Positions 1 through 11,065 of a stretch of DNA of 64,000 nt are shown here, piece after piece. Within the stretch, counting starts at the first letter, position 1; each line of letters starts with the position of its first letter. Both the position numbers and the translations under genes were made by a program. The notes under the pieces are model-generated. The model saw only the letters and a list, made by a program, of their open reading frames with translations. It did not search any database and had not been told where the DNA came from. The stretch spans positions 248,001-312,000 of the forward strand of contig JAOALB010000001.1 in assembly GCA_025331125.1 (NCBI GenBank), written 5' to 3'. This DNA is from Mycogone perniciosa. Taxonomy: Eukaryota; Ascomycota; Sordariomycetes; Hypocreales; Hypocreaceae.

Positions 1-753
1 AAGAACCAGCAACTACATGCGAGGTCAACCGAAGCTTTGGCTCATGGCAGCGAGGATGGGAGAATTGACCAGCTGAGTCAATCACATAGCTCTCCTCTCC
101 CAGTCACTGATCAAATGGACTTGGGCGACGCCATGACACCAAGTAACTTTGACGACATGTCTGAGGTCTCGCCTGCTTCCCATATGACGTTTAGTCCTGC
201 TAGTAGTGCGATGGCCTCTCACTTATCTATCTCACTTCAGTCGCAAGAGTCGAGCCTTTCGGATTCTCGGGATGCGATGTCACAGCCAACTCGAGGCTTG
301 GGACCCTCAATACCTCCAGACATGCAATTGGACCCGCAGATGGGATCGTCACTGCTGCTTGCAGCCAGCGCCGATACCTCCTTTCTGGACCAGGCGTATG
401 GGTCTCAACAATATGGCGCTGCCGGATCCTCCACGCCGGTATTTCATCAATGCCCTCCAGTACCAACAGCAGTGTATGCCGTGTATTTACGGCTCCATCC
501 GTCATCAAGTTTCATGGCTACTCCAACACTGTGGATAGCAACAATAAACTCTCACTCGCTGCAAGAACTTCGACAGGTCGCCGAGGAAAAGTTCCCTGGA
601 ACTCTCTGCATGAGAGTCGAAGGTCTCGTGAAGGACCGCAACGGTGGAGAGCTGCCTCTGCCGATTGAGCAAGATCAACAGTTGGCTGCATATCTGGGGC
701 ATCTACAAGGAGCGGCGCCAACATTTAATGTCCAGCTGGTATGGAAGCCGTAG
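1..753 (+). CDS. C-terminal part of a probable CP2/grainyhead-type transcription factor (5' truncated)
   Basis: The reading frame is open from base 1 to a TAG at 751-753, so the N-terminus and any DNA-binding domain lie left of the window. The first ~150 residues are a low-complexity linker rich in Ser, Gln, Met and Asp. The last ~80 residues look folded: a strand around VYAVYLRLHPSSSF, a helix around LQELRQVAEEKFP, then strands ending in FNVQLVWKP. This order (strand, helix, lysine-rich turn, acidic patch, final hydrophobic strand) resembles the ubiquitin-like dimerisation domain at the C-terminus of CP2/grainyhead factors. That resemblance is from memory of the family, without an alignment. 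If right, the protein is a nuclear DNA-binding regulator, and fungal members affect cell-wall remodelling and conidial separation. It could instead be another fungal regulator with a beta-grasp tail. Confidence 0.5.
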   Translation, partial: KNQQLHARSTEALAHGSEDGRIDQLSQSHSSPLPVTDQMDLGDAMTPSNFDDMSEVSPASHMTFSPASSAMASHLSISLQSQESSLSDSRDAMSQPTRGLGPSIPPDMQLDPQMGSSLLLAASADTSFLDQAYGSQQYGAAGSSTPVFHQCPPVPTAVYAVYLRLHPSSSFMATPTLWIATINSHSLQELRQVAEEKFPGTLCMRVEGLVKDRNGGELPLPIEQDQQLAAYLGHLQGAAPTFNVQLVWKP

Positions 754-1218
754 TAATCTGAGTTCTTTATTAGGGAAATGTTCAAGTAAGATGGAGTTTG
801 GTAATGGAAGGGAGGATTGGGCATTTATTTCAGTCTAGGAGCATTGCATGATTTCTTCTTCGGTCGGTCAATGGGCACTGGCACATGGTTTACGATGGAA
901 TATGAATTTGACGACTCTTGCTTGTCTGCAGCCAAGAAGACCAAATTCTGAAGGCTGTTCATCCTTTGTATTTTTTGTGATGTGAACGGAGGAGCAAGTC
1001 CGTGGTTGCGTGATATCCAGACCTGACAAGATATATATAAGTCCACTGACGACGGGAAGCGGATAAATACAGCGGGGCACCGGATTGTAAACTTCCATTC
1101 AGCCCGTCTGCCCATTTCTTTACCTGAGCAAAACCAAGGCCAAAACGCTCGAAAAACACACCCAACTCGTCGGACGAGGCAAATTTCTCGCATGCGCGCC
1201 CTAAACGGACTGGTCTAG
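754..1218. other. Intergenic spacer / promoter of the D-lactate dehydrogenase gene
   Basis: No supported gene. The stretch holds the 3' UTR of the left-hand gene and the promoter and leader of the next one. Minus-strand ORFs here are low complexity and lack recognisable domains. Confidence 0.6.
1031..1040 (+). promoter_or_regulatory. TATA-like element upstream of D-lactate dehydrogenase
   Basis: An ATATATATAA run lies about 180 bp before the ATG at 1219, a plausible core-promoter TATA position with a long leader. The evidence is only the word and its location. Confidence 0.3.
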
Positions 1219-3336
1219 ATGTGCATGGCCTTGATGTTGACTGCACGACCAATGCTCAAGTCCGGCGCAATGGCAGCGCACCCGATGCGCCGCGGAGGAG
1301 CTCTGCAGAGCTTGGCCGCGGTAGCTCGCCCTCGAAGGATAGCTGCGGCACGACATTACGGCACGGAGATCGAGCCGGAGAGACCAAAGCCGCTGCGGCA
1401 GGGCAATGAGCAGAAGCTGGGGAGGTCGTTCCAGGGACAGGTGATGGGGAGTATTGGGGCGAGATTGAGGAGGGAGAGGGAGCATCGAGAACGGTATGAA
1501 AAGTGGAGGGATATGACGGACCCTTCGAGGAATTGGGTGGTTACTTTCCGTGAGTTTGAATTGAGAGTTGAAGAACGGAGCTGTGTGTGACCTGTGGGAC
1601 TGACGTACTCTCCCCGGTGTGTGTGTGCAGTCTTCTTGTCAAGTGTTGGAATCGCATATTGGCTGGGGACTTATTGGCCGCGAGAACCGGAACCGAATTC
1701 AACATTGCCACTCTCCAAGACGAGGGCACCGTCACATAACACGAAATTGGAGAACATGCAGGCTGCGTGGGCGGATTTTGTCAAAATCGTGGGCAAGGAG
1801 AATGTGAGCACGCAGGAGAACGATTTGGATTCTCACACCACCTCAAATTGGTCAACACACCAGCCGAAGCCTGACGAGCGACCATTCTGCGTGGTGTATC
1901 CGAGCACGACGGAGGAGGTGTCGGAGGTCATGAAGATTTGCCACAAAAGGAAAATTCCCGTCATTGGATACAGTGGAGGAACCAGCCTGGAGGGACACTT
2001 CACACAGACCAGGAAGGGTGTTTCTATTGACTTTGGGAGGATGAATAATATCATTGAATTGCATGGTGAGGATCTGGACGTGGTGGTTCAGCCTGCTGTG
2101 GGATGGGAATCCCTGAACGACTACCTCTCGGAGAAGGGACTGTTCTTTCCTCCTGATCCAGGACCGGGTGCCATGATCGGTGGCATGGTTGGAACAGGGT
2201 GCAGCGGCACGAATTCATACAGATATGGGACGATGCGTGACTGGGTTCTCAACTTGACGGTTGTGATGGCCGATGGCACTATCATCAAGACACGGCAACG
2301 ACCGCGCAAGAGCTCCGCTGGCTATGACCTCACAAAGCTCTTCATCGGTTCTGAGGGGACCCTCGGTCTCGTCACGGAGGCCACCCTCAAGGTTACGGTC
2401 AAGCCAGAATCTACGAGCGTAGCAGTCTGCTCGTTCCCTACGATCCGTCATGCGGCTACATGTGTGAGCAAGGTTGTTGGGAACGGCATTCCCGTTGCGG
2501 CGGTTGAGATCTTGGACGACAACCAGATGAAGTGCATCAATGAGTCACAGACGACGTCTCGTTCATGGACCGAAGCGCCAACATTGTTTTTCAAATTTGC
2601 GGGCACGCCCAACGGCGTTAAGGAACAGATTGCTCAGGTCCAAGCCCTGGCGAAGCAGGCTGGTAGCAAAACCTTTGAGTTTGCGAGAAACGAGGACGAG
2701 CGCGAGGAGCTGTGGAGTGCGAGGAAGCAGGCGCTTTGGAGCACCATGGCTGTGAAGAAGGAGGGCGATAGGGTGTGGACTGGAGATGTGGCTGTTCCGA
2801 TGAGCAAGCTGCCTCAGTTGATTGAGGAGACGAAGGATGACATTCGGAGGAGTGGTCTGTTTGCGTCGATTGTGGGACATGTTGGCGATGGAAACTTTCA
2901 CAGTGAGTTGGGTGATTTTGTTGATGATGACTGCTGATGCTAACTTGGGCCAGCTATTCTCTTGTACAATGACGCCCAGCGGAAGAAGGCGGAGTTGGTG
3001 GTGCACAGGATGGTGAAGCGGGCGATTGAGATGGAGGGAACTGTTTCGGTGAGTTGAGCCATCTCCCTACATGTGGACTTCATGAGATACTAATTGTACG
3101 GCAGGGCGAGCATGGCGTTGGCTTGGTCAAGAGGGATTACCTCCCGCATGAGGTTGGAGAAACGACGGTAGACGCGATGCGTCAGGTACGTGGCAGAACA
3201 CAAACCACCTCCCGTTAAACAATTCGGAACTAATAGAATGTAGATCAAAAAGGCGTTTGATCCTCTGTGCTTGTTAAACTGCGACAAGATAGTTCGCGTG
3301 CAAAAGCCCAAGAGGGGCGAGATTGAGGAGTGGTAA
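1219..3336 (+). CDS. DLD1: D-lactate dehydrogenase (cytochrome), mitochondrial, FAD-dependent
   Basis: This enzyme oxidises D-lactate to pyruvate and passes electrons to cytochrome c at the inner mitochondrial membrane. I read five exons: 1219-1549, 1631-2902, 2954-3048, 3105-3185 and 3244-3336. All junctions keep phase and use GT-AG. The N-terminus is Arg/Ala-rich like a matrix-targeting presequence and is followed by a membrane-anchor-like segment (FLSSVGIAYWLGTYW) at the exon 1/2 join. The FAD_binding_4 (PCMH) domain shows VVYPSTTEEVSEV, IGYSGGTSLEGH and the PDPGPGAMIGGMVGTGCSGT flavin loop. The C-terminal FAD-oxidase domain carries the GHVGDGNFH metal/substrate motif and ends in FDPLCLLNCDKI, typical of the family. 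ATG 1219 is the first in frame; ATG 1225 is an alternative. The two terminal-domain exons are short, which is why a single-frame reading ends early after GDGNFH. Confidence 0.95.
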
Positions 3337-3861
3337 AGGGCATATATGAGAGATGATCTTGACGGCATAACATGACCTCCGTGAGTTGAAAAAAGTGTCC
3401 CTGGCAGATTTAAGACAAAGACGCAGTCTCTTGCTGCGATTCTGTTGTACTATTATAGGCCTATCTCTCCATTTCTGTGATCTCGACGGATTTGGCAGTG
3501 AAACAATATGTGAAAGGAGTACGGAGTACGGAGTACTACTGCTTACATAACACCGTCGATTCAGGTGCTCCACGTCATGCCGTCATGGGGCATCACACGC
3601 CCCGCTGGTCCCTGCGCCAGCTCCAAGCTCGTGACATGACGCTGCAGCTGGACAGCCGTTCCGCATCTCGACCGACTCTTTCAACATCACGACTGAATCT
3701 CTTGAATATCTCTGCTGCTTGAAGCGGATAGGAAATGCCTCTTTAGCAGGCTGAGGCTGTCGTTGACTATCTGTGCATCTCCCCGCCATTCAACGCCTCC
3801 CGTCTAACACCAGCCCCCCGCCATATTGCGTGCGCCCTTGGGATCTCTCGTCCTTCGCTCC
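3337..3861. other. Intergenic spacer with a tandem TACGGAG motif
   Basis: Tandem orientation spacer between DLD1 and the PHAF1-like gene. It carries the dispersed near-palindrome array at 3519-3536 and otherwise shows no supported gene. Confidence 0.6.
3519..3536. repeat. Tandem GTACGGA heptamer (GTACGGAGTACGGAGTAC)
   Basis: Two and a half units of the 7-bp word GTACGGA, ending in GTAC. This is one of the clearest examples of the dispersed intergenic word family in this window. Other tandem examples are at 19991-20007, 22810-22826, 28080-28116, 28185-28204, 33303-33319 and 38961-38977. Confidence 0.85.
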
Positions 3862-5464
3862 ATGTCGCTCTTTACTGCACAGCTACACCCCGGTCGGGCC
3901 CTTGGGTTTTTAAGTAAGTTAATGCGAATCCAAACCGACTTCTTAGCATTTCGGCGTATCTGACTAGGCCCGCTGTTCAGCCCTTGGCGCGTCCCTCCAC
4001 GATGTCTTGACCCGAGTCAAGGCGGAGCCACAAGCGTTCCCGAAGCTCGAGGTCCTTTACTCCCGCGATCAGCCAGTCACGGAGCCGGTGTGTATAGTGC
4101 TGCCACAGAATGGCATTCGGCTACGGTTTGACGGACCGGAGCAACGGTTGCGGTTAATCGAAGTGACCGACTTCACCAAGAGTCACATTACTTTCAAAGA
4201 TCGGGACTTGTTGCGGCCGGCCAGTGCTGGGTCTCCTATGGCTGGAGAGTCTTCTTCTGGACCGACATTTAGGCACATATATCATCGACTGTTAGGGCCG
4301 ACATATGCTGGGGAGTTTATTCCGCCTTCTGGATCGCAACAGGAAAACGGGATATACGTGCTGTCATACCCCGGGGTTGCATTCAACTTCTCAATCCCCG
4401 CATCGGCGTATTCGGCAGATAAAGATGTTGTGTCGCTCCTTTCTGCGTCGTCTTCTCAAGTTGCATTGTCCATGGCGATATTCAACGGCACCTCGTGGGC
4501 AGAGGCACGACCAAATCTTTGGACAGAAATACTTCCAAGCGTCAAGATAACATCGATGTTGCCGCGTGGGAAAGACGTCTACCCCGATGAAGTCTCGTTG
4601 GTACGACTGCATGGTGGAGGAAAGATCCAGCTGTTCCGGAAATGGACGACTAATTCCTTTTGGATTATCCTGGGAGAGACAACACCACAGGACCTCGTAA
4701 CGGAACTTGGGCCCCCGAACGCGATATATCGCAAGAATGACCAGAAGATGGTAATTCACAAGATGCGGGCCGCAAGCAATGCGCGGGGTCGCCCGAATCC
4801 GAAGGATCTGGGTAGGCCAGATGAGTCGACGGATACCGATCAGTCGTCCATGCACACTGGCTCTGACGAATCTGATGACGAAGCAGCCGTCGAGGATCAG
4901 CGCGAGGGAAACTCGTCCGGAGAGTGTTTCTATAACTATTTCTACTTGGGCTTCGATGTGCTCTTGTCAACACCAGCCCCCCCTTCTAATGTGCCCCCCG
5001 GCGAAACCCAAGTCCCAGATGGAGTAGGGAGTGGTATCAAAGTCCATGCCCCAGATCGACTCGTCGCAACAAAGATTGTTCTCCATGGAAACATCCCCGG
5101 CTCATATGAGTTCAACCGCCACCGCCGATGTCGATGGGAAATCAGCTACCTCGATGATCTAGCTAGTGACAGTGGCTCAGTCAACTCAGAGACGGAATTC
5201 AAGACCCTTGGGGGACTCATGAATAAAAAGTGGGAGGGTGCTTACCCAGCAGACAAGACTCAGCCACGACAAGGGGGTATGGTCCTGAACCGCGGCTGGG
5301 GGGATAGCCCTGGCAGCAGCTGCGAGTTCCTGGGCGGATGGGAGGAGAGTGGAGCTAGGAGACCGGAGGCAAATGGAGAGTCGACCACGACATTATATGG
5401 CTTTCCGGGTATTGTGTTTGAGGTCTTGAAGAATGATTATGTCAATACGTTGACGGTGTTTTAG
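3862..5464 (+). CDS. PHAF1/UPF0183 family protein
   Basis: Homologue of animal PHAF1 (C16orf70, UPF0183), a factor recruited to forming autophagosomes. A role in autophagy in fungi is inferred from that family. I place a 52-bp first exon at 3862-3913, an intron at 3914-3980 (GTAAGT donor, CTGAC branch-like site, TTCAG acceptor) and a second exon at 3981-5464. The splice restores the family's N-terminal pattern GRALGFLTLGASLHDVL, which matches the animal segment around the FTLG motif, so the start at 3862 is preferred over any codon in exon 2. Further family blocks are KLEVLYSRDQPV, GIRLRFDGPEQRLRLIEV, CFYNYFYLGFDVLLS, KIVLHGNIPGSYEFNRHRRC and the end GIVFEVLKNDYVNTLTVF. An acidic, Ser-rich insertion near residues 270-300 is longer than in animals. 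Confidence 0.9.
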
Positions 5465-5843
5465 ATTCAGGGGCTGGTTGGCGCATGGGATTGCATTATT
5501 TGACGTAGATCCGATATTGTAATGGATTGGGGGGTTGGAATTAAGACACTTGGTTGGGTGTATCGGGCTGTTTGGAATAGGATACCATACATAATCTATC
5601 TCCAACCTGGTCATGTTCGACTAGCAAAGTTTGTAATATGAGTTTGATTTGATTGTGAATAATTATTCACTGGAATGATGGTGTATTATTGAATTTGATG
5701 CATGCACTTTAGTCGCCCTGTCACAAGATAGGGGTGAAACAGTCACTAAACGAACCAGCACGCTGATAAGGTGATGGATGAGCTGACCTCAGGGTAGGTC
5801 GGAATCTGGAAATAGGAGCTGAAATCCAGGTATTTTGGTATAG
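5465..5843. other. Intergenic spacer
   Basis: AT-leaning 3' UTR and spacer between the PHAF1-like gene and the decayed zinc-knuckle gene. I see no gene in it. Confidence 0.5.
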
Positions 5844-7190
5844 ATGGAAATGGGCTCCTCTATGGCAGGAGTATTGGCACAGTGTGAGTGCTCACCTTTT
5901 ATATTGTCCTTTCCTGACTGGTCACCAAAATTCTTGTTGCTTCCGAGGCAGGCGTTCATTTCTCATTCAGAAATAACTCTTCTTTGCAGATGCCTCTTAC
6001 CTCGAGCTGTTGGCTGGATTGGGAACATTTGCAATATTTCTTACTGTGGAATCTTCCCTTCTCCTCTTCCTCTCACAGGGCTATCGTCAGCCAACGCTTG
6101 TTCTATCAGTTTAAAACTTCCCTCAACTAGCCCGAGAGCAATTACCGCCCCCGAAAGACTCACCAGACCTGACAAGGAATTCTCTCTGCCCCTCTTCCTC
6201 CCACAGGGGCTATCGTCGGCCAACGCTTGTTCTACCGGCGCGGAACTTCCTTCAAGTAACCTGGGAGCGACTTTCATCCGCAGAAAGACTTACTACGCCC
6301 AGGGAAATAAAGTTGGGGATGAAGCCAGAGGAGGAAGACAAGTCGTGGCAGAAACTGCCACTGTTTGAGCATCCTCCCGAGGGAGGAGATTTGCGACAGT
6401 CCCAAGTCAAGCAGTCATCCTAGTCAGTTACATCACCCTCCGGAAAGCGGAGAAGGAGTTCAGACACAGAGACGGTGAATACTCTTCAGTGTTTGTGCAC
6501 ACAACGTGCCATATTTAACAATCTATTTTCAAGCTCGTCTCTCAGCCGAGGCCTCACAGACACCCAAAACAACCTAGAAAGCATAAGTTCCGGGGCAAGT
6601 GCTATAGTTGCGGCGAGAGAGGACACCAGGAAAATGATTGCCCCTGCTATGATGACGAGGACGAGGATGAGGACGACTATTGGTGTGATGTCGAAGGCCA
6701 TGAGAAGCATTGCCCTGGTGAAGATATAGGTATGGTTAATCGTCGTTGATCTCACTCGGATTTATCTTTGCTCCTCCCCCCAGTCTTCCCTCAAAACCCT
6801 GCTAATTGCTCTTCTGAAACGAGCTAGATCTTGTACCTGGGATAGCATACAGGGTAAGTCGGTCTGTCGGAGAGGCGACACAGATGTATAATGCTAACGC
6901 GAATGTAGCTCGGTGACCGCGGCATGGTTTGCGCCCTCAATATATGGGGCTTAGAAGGCGAGTTGCAGTACTACGAGAATGATGATCGAGAAGGAGGCAA
7001 AATCGACATAGAGCTCATGGCGGAACTTCCTGAGGGTACTAGATACCTGGACATGGACGTGAATACTTCATTCCAGGTTGTACATTTGGTATCTGGTGAT
7101 GGCATTTGTCATATTATTTGGGACCTTGGGAAGGGAGTCACCACGATAACGGATGATGGAGACTGCAAAACAGTATTTTGTGATATGTGA
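5844..7190 (+). pseudogene. Decayed multi-exon gene with a CCHC zinc knuckle (two in-frame stops)
   Basis: I do not recognise the family. A single frame can be threaded through five blocks: 5844-5883, 5990-6474, 6546-6729, 6828-6853 and 6909-7190. Introns 5884-5989, 6475-6545, 6730-6827 and 6854-6908 all start GT, end AG and conserve phase (339 codons in total). That frame contains a TAA at 6112-6114 and a TAG at 6421-6423. The first part has a hydrophobic stretch (LAGLGTFAIFLTV). The middle is basic and Ser-rich (SGKRRRSSDTE). The 6546-6729 block carries a classic CX2CX4HX4C knuckle, CYSCGERGHQENDC, followed by an acidic run and a second Cys/His cluster. The last 94 codons form a soluble domain with several cysteines. 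Zinc knuckles bind single-stranded nucleic acid and occur in retroelement Gag proteins and RNA-binding proteins; nothing here separates those. A live gene with other splice forms is possible. Confidence 0.45.
6062..6319 (+). repeat. Imperfect direct duplication, period 129 bp
   Basis: Two diverged copies in tandem: CTATCGTC at 6081 recurs at 6210, with shared words CCAACGCTTGTTCTA and AACTTCC and a matching AAAGACT further right. Each copy is preceded by a CTCTTCCTC pyrimidine tract and CACAG, that is, a strong splice-acceptor-like sequence. The 129-bp period is 43 codons, so the reading frame is kept across the repeat. Confidence 0.7.
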
Positions 7191-9241
7191 GATGGCACAT
7201 TTAATGGCGACGACTATGATCCGAAGCTAGGATTTGATACAACTGTCAAATTTGTTAGTATGAATCGATCCAATTCTTTCCCGTACAACAATTGTCCATT
7301 AATATGCTATGACTGGCACGAAGTGCGAAGTAGTAGGAAGGCTTTATTCATACAGTTAGCGAAAGATAAGATTTGATTATGGCGCACCCTGGACAACTGA
7401 GGGGGGATTGAGGTATTGACGCTATTATGGTCCACAGATAATCATCCGGCTGAAAGCACGAGAGAGCGAAGAGCGAAAGGCGAAGCTCAATATACGAAGT
7501 ACGTAGTACGTATACGAAGGATATGAACGCCGTATGTAAGCCCCAGTCTGGGGATTTCCTGACTTCGGTCACGGAACACTTTTTGCTTCCGTCGCCGTCT
7601 TGGCTGAGCCGTTGTCGGATGCAATAACGACGCATGGCGCTGTTTGAAGCGAGTTGAGGCTGTCGGTGAGTGACAGCCATGCATAGAATATAGTATGTAC
7701 GGAGGAGGGGAGAGGCAAACAAAAGCATAGATATGGAGTACAGAATATATGGTGGATGTTTTGGTGGTTTAATAATGTGATGATGGGCGACGAGTACTTG
7801 CACTTCGTACCTAATGTTAGGGACAAGACAGAGAGGACCCATGCCTTTCTTTACTCGTACTGGAAGTCAGGGGTGGCAGGGGATTTGCTTCCAGGAAAAT
7901 TCTTTGTGGTGTTGGTTCGGGTGGATCACGGCCTGGTGGTGATCCGTGTTATTGAAAACGATACGAAGTACGAAGTATTATTGAACGCCCAGAGTGATTT
8001 ACGCTCTAATACCCTTGTGGTGCAAAGGCAGCAACGGTTTGATGAAGGCAATCTTTGGCGCCCAATGAATTGGTCAGGTGTTTGTCAGGCCGCCGTCATG
8101 GCTCAGCTCGCGATTCGCGATTTCGGACATACGAGGACGTTCGGCTGCATTGTCTAATAGACGTTGGAGCATCGACACGCGTTACGATTTGGGGAATAGT
8201 ATCTATTTGGTAGCAGTATTAGTATTAGTAGTGGTAGTACGGAGTAGTCGTATCTACATCGCAGAGACGTCTAGGTTCCCGCTCTTGGTCGATGCAGCCG
8301 ATTTGCCTGGCTGATTTGAGGCTTTGCGAACCCCACATAAAACACAAAACGGGGGAGCGACGGGCGCCATTTGCGGTGTGAAGGGCGGAAATAACAGATC
8401 CGCCCGGAGTCTGTGTCGAGAACCGGAGTCGGAGTACGCCGGACTGCATAGACAGTACAGTGAGTGGGTTGGCCGAATCAAACAAAAGAAGAAATACCTA
8501 GGCATGGCATTGTTCTTTGTGCGATGCTCCGCGGCATGTCTCATATGCAGCAGCACATGCCTATGTAGTAAGTAGTACTCTGTAGGGACGGTACGGTACG
8601 GTATGGTACGCAAGCCAACGGCTCCGAGTCTGGTCCGAAGCCGAAGAGAGGCGACGATCGATGTCCAAGAGGTGGATGACCGAATAGATCCAAAGATATG
8701 ACGGATTGATTGATAATCAGTATTTCAGATGGTGCTACGAGTACGAGTACTCGGACTACCTTAGGTACTAGGTAGGTAGTAACGGGGTTCGGAGAAAAAA
8801 GTACATACTACTCCTACTAGGAGCACAAAGGAAGGAGGTAATTAAATCAATATGAACGTGGACTGCCGTGATCCGTTCCCACTTCCGGCGCTCGGGCCAT
8901 GAGTCTACACCCATACTCGTACATAATACTACTAACCTGCTTCAAAAGGCTTCGTACATACGACAATGCGCCATTCAAGGAGCGAAAGTTGTGAATGGGT
9001 TTTTATGGGGATGGTATTCTCCAAGCCATATTACGTATCCATATAATAATAATAATAATAATAATATTGCCAGCAACATCCCGCCTCTTCTTTCCCATCT
9101 CCTCCCCCCTTCCCTCTGCAAACCTGGCACTTGTTATTCTTGGGTTTGTTTGTCTTATCTTGCGAGTAATAGGTCCATCCGATGTCTCAGCCACCAAGAC
9201 TTTGAGTTCTGATACGGAGTACTGAGAGACAAATCCTCACA
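7191..9241. other. Gene-poor spacer and promoter of the MFS transporter
   Basis: About 2 kb with no gene I can support. It contains TACGAAGTAC-type words near 7495-7515 and 7970-7980, TACGGAG words near 8238 and 9212, and a TAA/AAT microsatellite at about 9043-9066. A 133-codon plus-strand ORF (7756-8157) shows no recognisable domain and was not called. Confidence 0.5.
9043..9066. repeat. AAT trinucleotide microsatellite
   Basis: About eight consecutive AAT units lie in the promoter or leader of the MFS gene, roughly 180 bp before its start codon. Confidence 0.8.
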
Positions 9242-11065
9242 ATGACTGCTAATTCAGCCACAAGCTCAGACGACACCGTCAACGTCGAGCGAACTGATGG
9301 AGAACTCAAAATCGCCGAGGCAGAGGCGGCACAACAGCCTGCAAGCAAGAATGGAATACTATCGCCACAGCAGGACTCAAACGAAAAGACACCCGCAACA
9401 ACACCAAACGAAGATGTACCGGCAGCAACACCACCGGCTCCTCAGGAGGCGTACGAACCCGAGGCGAGTCGGACAAATCTGGAAACATTCCTCATCATGT
9501 TTGCCCTCTGTCTTGCGCTTTTCCTAGCTGCACTCGACATGACCATCATCACGACGGCCATTCCTGCAATATCCAACCACTTCTCCTCTTCTGCCGGCTA
9601 TATCTGGATTGGAAGCGCCTACTTGCTCGGCAATGCCGCCTTCGTCCCGACATGGGGCAAACTATCCGACATCTTTGGCCGCAAGCCGGTGCTTCTGGCT
9701 ACCGTTGCCATCTTCTGGATCGGCTCTCTGTTGTGCGCCGTGAGCACCAGCATGGGCATGCTCATCGCTGCCCGCGCCATCCAGGGCGTTGGTGGCGGCG
9801 GCACCATGGTTCTTCCCAATATCTGCATTTCCGATCTCTTTTCCATGCGCAAACGCGGCATGTACTTTGGTGTCTTGGGCATGGTATGGGCCGTGGCCTC
9901 GGCCATTGGTCCTATTCTCGGCGGTGTCTTCACCAGCAACGTGTCCTGGCGGTGGTGCTTTTACATCAACTTGCCCCTGGGCGGGGTTGGCATGATCATT
10001 CTCATCTTTGTTTTGAAGCTGCACAACCCTCGTACGCCTATCAAGGAGGGTCTGGCCGCCATCGATTGGGTCGGAAGCATCCTCATCATCGGCGGTACCA
10101 TCATGATCCTCTTCGGCCTCGAGCTCGGTGGTGTTGACTATTCCTGGTCATCTGCCACCGTCATCTGCCTCATCGTCTTCGGCTTGGCTACTATTGGCAT
10201 CTTTGCCATCTGGGAAAACAAGGGTGCTAAATACCCCGTCATGCCCACTCGACTGTTCCGAAACAGGAACAGCATCGCTTCGTTCGGCGTTGCCATTTTG
10301 CATGCCTTCACTTTCATGTCGGGCAGCTACTGGCTTCCCCTCTACTTCCAGGCTGTTCAGGGCGCCACCTCGCTGCTCTCTGGTGTTTACATCCTGCCAT
10401 ATGTGCTATCACTATCGTTCACGTCTGCCGCCACGGGCATCGTCATGAAGAAGACTGGAAAGTACAAGATCCTTATCGTGTCGGGCACGCTTTTGATGAC
10501 CATTGGCTTTGGTCTCTTCATCGATCTCGGTGTCGGAAAGGATTGGGCCAAGATCATCATCTTCCAGATTATTGCTGGTATCGGTGTTGGACCAAACTTC
10601 CAATCGCCGCTCATCGCTCTGCAGACCAACATCGAACCCCGGGACATTGGATCCGCCACGTCAACCTACCAGTTTCTCCGCCAGCTGGGCACATCCACGT
10701 CCGTCGTTATCGGCGGCGTCATTTTCAACAATGAGATGCAGAAGCAACAAGCGATGCTCCTGCAGGAGCTCGGGCCGGAGCTCGCTGACCGTCTCTCTGG
10801 TTCTGAAGCCGCGTCCAGCGTCTTCTTGCTCGGGAGTCTCACGGGCCATGAAGCCAATGTAGCACGAGCTTCTTACTGGACCCCCATTCAGAAGATGTAC
10901 ATTGTCTACACGTGCTTTAGCTTTTTCGGATTCCTGATTAGCTTCTTCATCAAACAGACCACGCTCAGCCATCAGCACACGGAGCACAAGACGGGTCTCA
11001 AGTCGCTCCAGAATGAGAAGAAGAAGCAGACGGATGTCGAGAAGACTACGGCCAACGACGAGTAA
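9242..11065 (+). CDS. MFS drug/toxin exporter, DHA2 (14-helix) type
   Basis: An intronless 607-residue major facilitator of the plasma membrane, expected to act as a proton-driven efflux pump. Residues 1-75 are a hydrophilic cytosolic tail rich in Glu, Pro and Thr. Multiple hydrophobic helices follow from about residue 80. Family motifs are visible: LDMTIITTAIPAISNHF (motif D1 of the 14-helix group), GKLSDIFGRKPVLL (motif A in the loop between helices 2 and 3), GPILGGVFTSNVSWRWCFYI (motif C plus the WRWxFxINLP block). The tail after the last helix is Lys/Glu-rich. The start ATG sits in CACAATGACTGC, a good context. Such genes often sit in secondary-metabolite clusters, but no biosynthetic gene lies nearby, so the substrate is unknown. 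TRI12/Aflt-like or azole-type exporters are the likely relatives. Confidence 0.92.
   Translation: MTANSATSSDDTVNVERTDGELKIAEAEAAQQPASKNGILSPQQDSNEKTPATTPNEDVPAATPPAPQEAYEPEASRTNLETFLIMFALCLALFLAALDMTIITTAIPAISNHFSSSAGYIWIGSAYLLGNAAFVPTWGKLSDIFGRKPVLLATVAIFWIGSLLCAVSTSMGMLIAARAIQGVGGGGTMVLPNICISDLFSMRKRGMYFGVLGMVWAVASAIGPILGGVFTSNVSWRWCFYINLPLGGVGMIILIFVLKLHNPRTPIKEGLAAIDWVGSILIIGGTIMILFGLELGGVDYSWSSATVICLIVFGLATIGIFAIWENKGAKYPVMPTRLFRNRNSIASFGVAILHAFTFMSGSYWLPLYFQAVQGATSLLSGVYILPYVLSLSFTSAATGIVMKKTGKYKILIVSGTLLMTIGFGLFIDLGVGKDWAKIIIFQIIAGIGVGPNFQSPLIALQTNIEPRDIGSATSTYQFLRQLGTSTSVVIGGVIFNNEMQKQQAMLLQELGPELADRLSGSEAASSVFLLGSLTGHEANVARASYWTPIQKMYIVYTCFSFFGFLISFFIKQTTLSHQHTEHKTGLKSLQNEKKKQTDVEKTTANDE

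Noticed and set aside
5844..6368. 174-codon ORF read straight through 5844-6368
   Set aside because: It ignores the good GTGAGT donor at 5884 and TTTGCAG acceptor before 5990; the spliced frame connects better to the zinc-knuckle exons.
7756..8157. 133-codon ORF starting with ATG
   Set aside because: No recognisable domain, spans TACGAAG repeat words, and has no supporting neighbours or splice pattern; kept as uncalled.
9652..10137. 161-codon ORF and several opposite-strand ORFs within the MFS gene
   Set aside because: Shadows of the strongly supported transporter frame, produced by its GC-rich codons.
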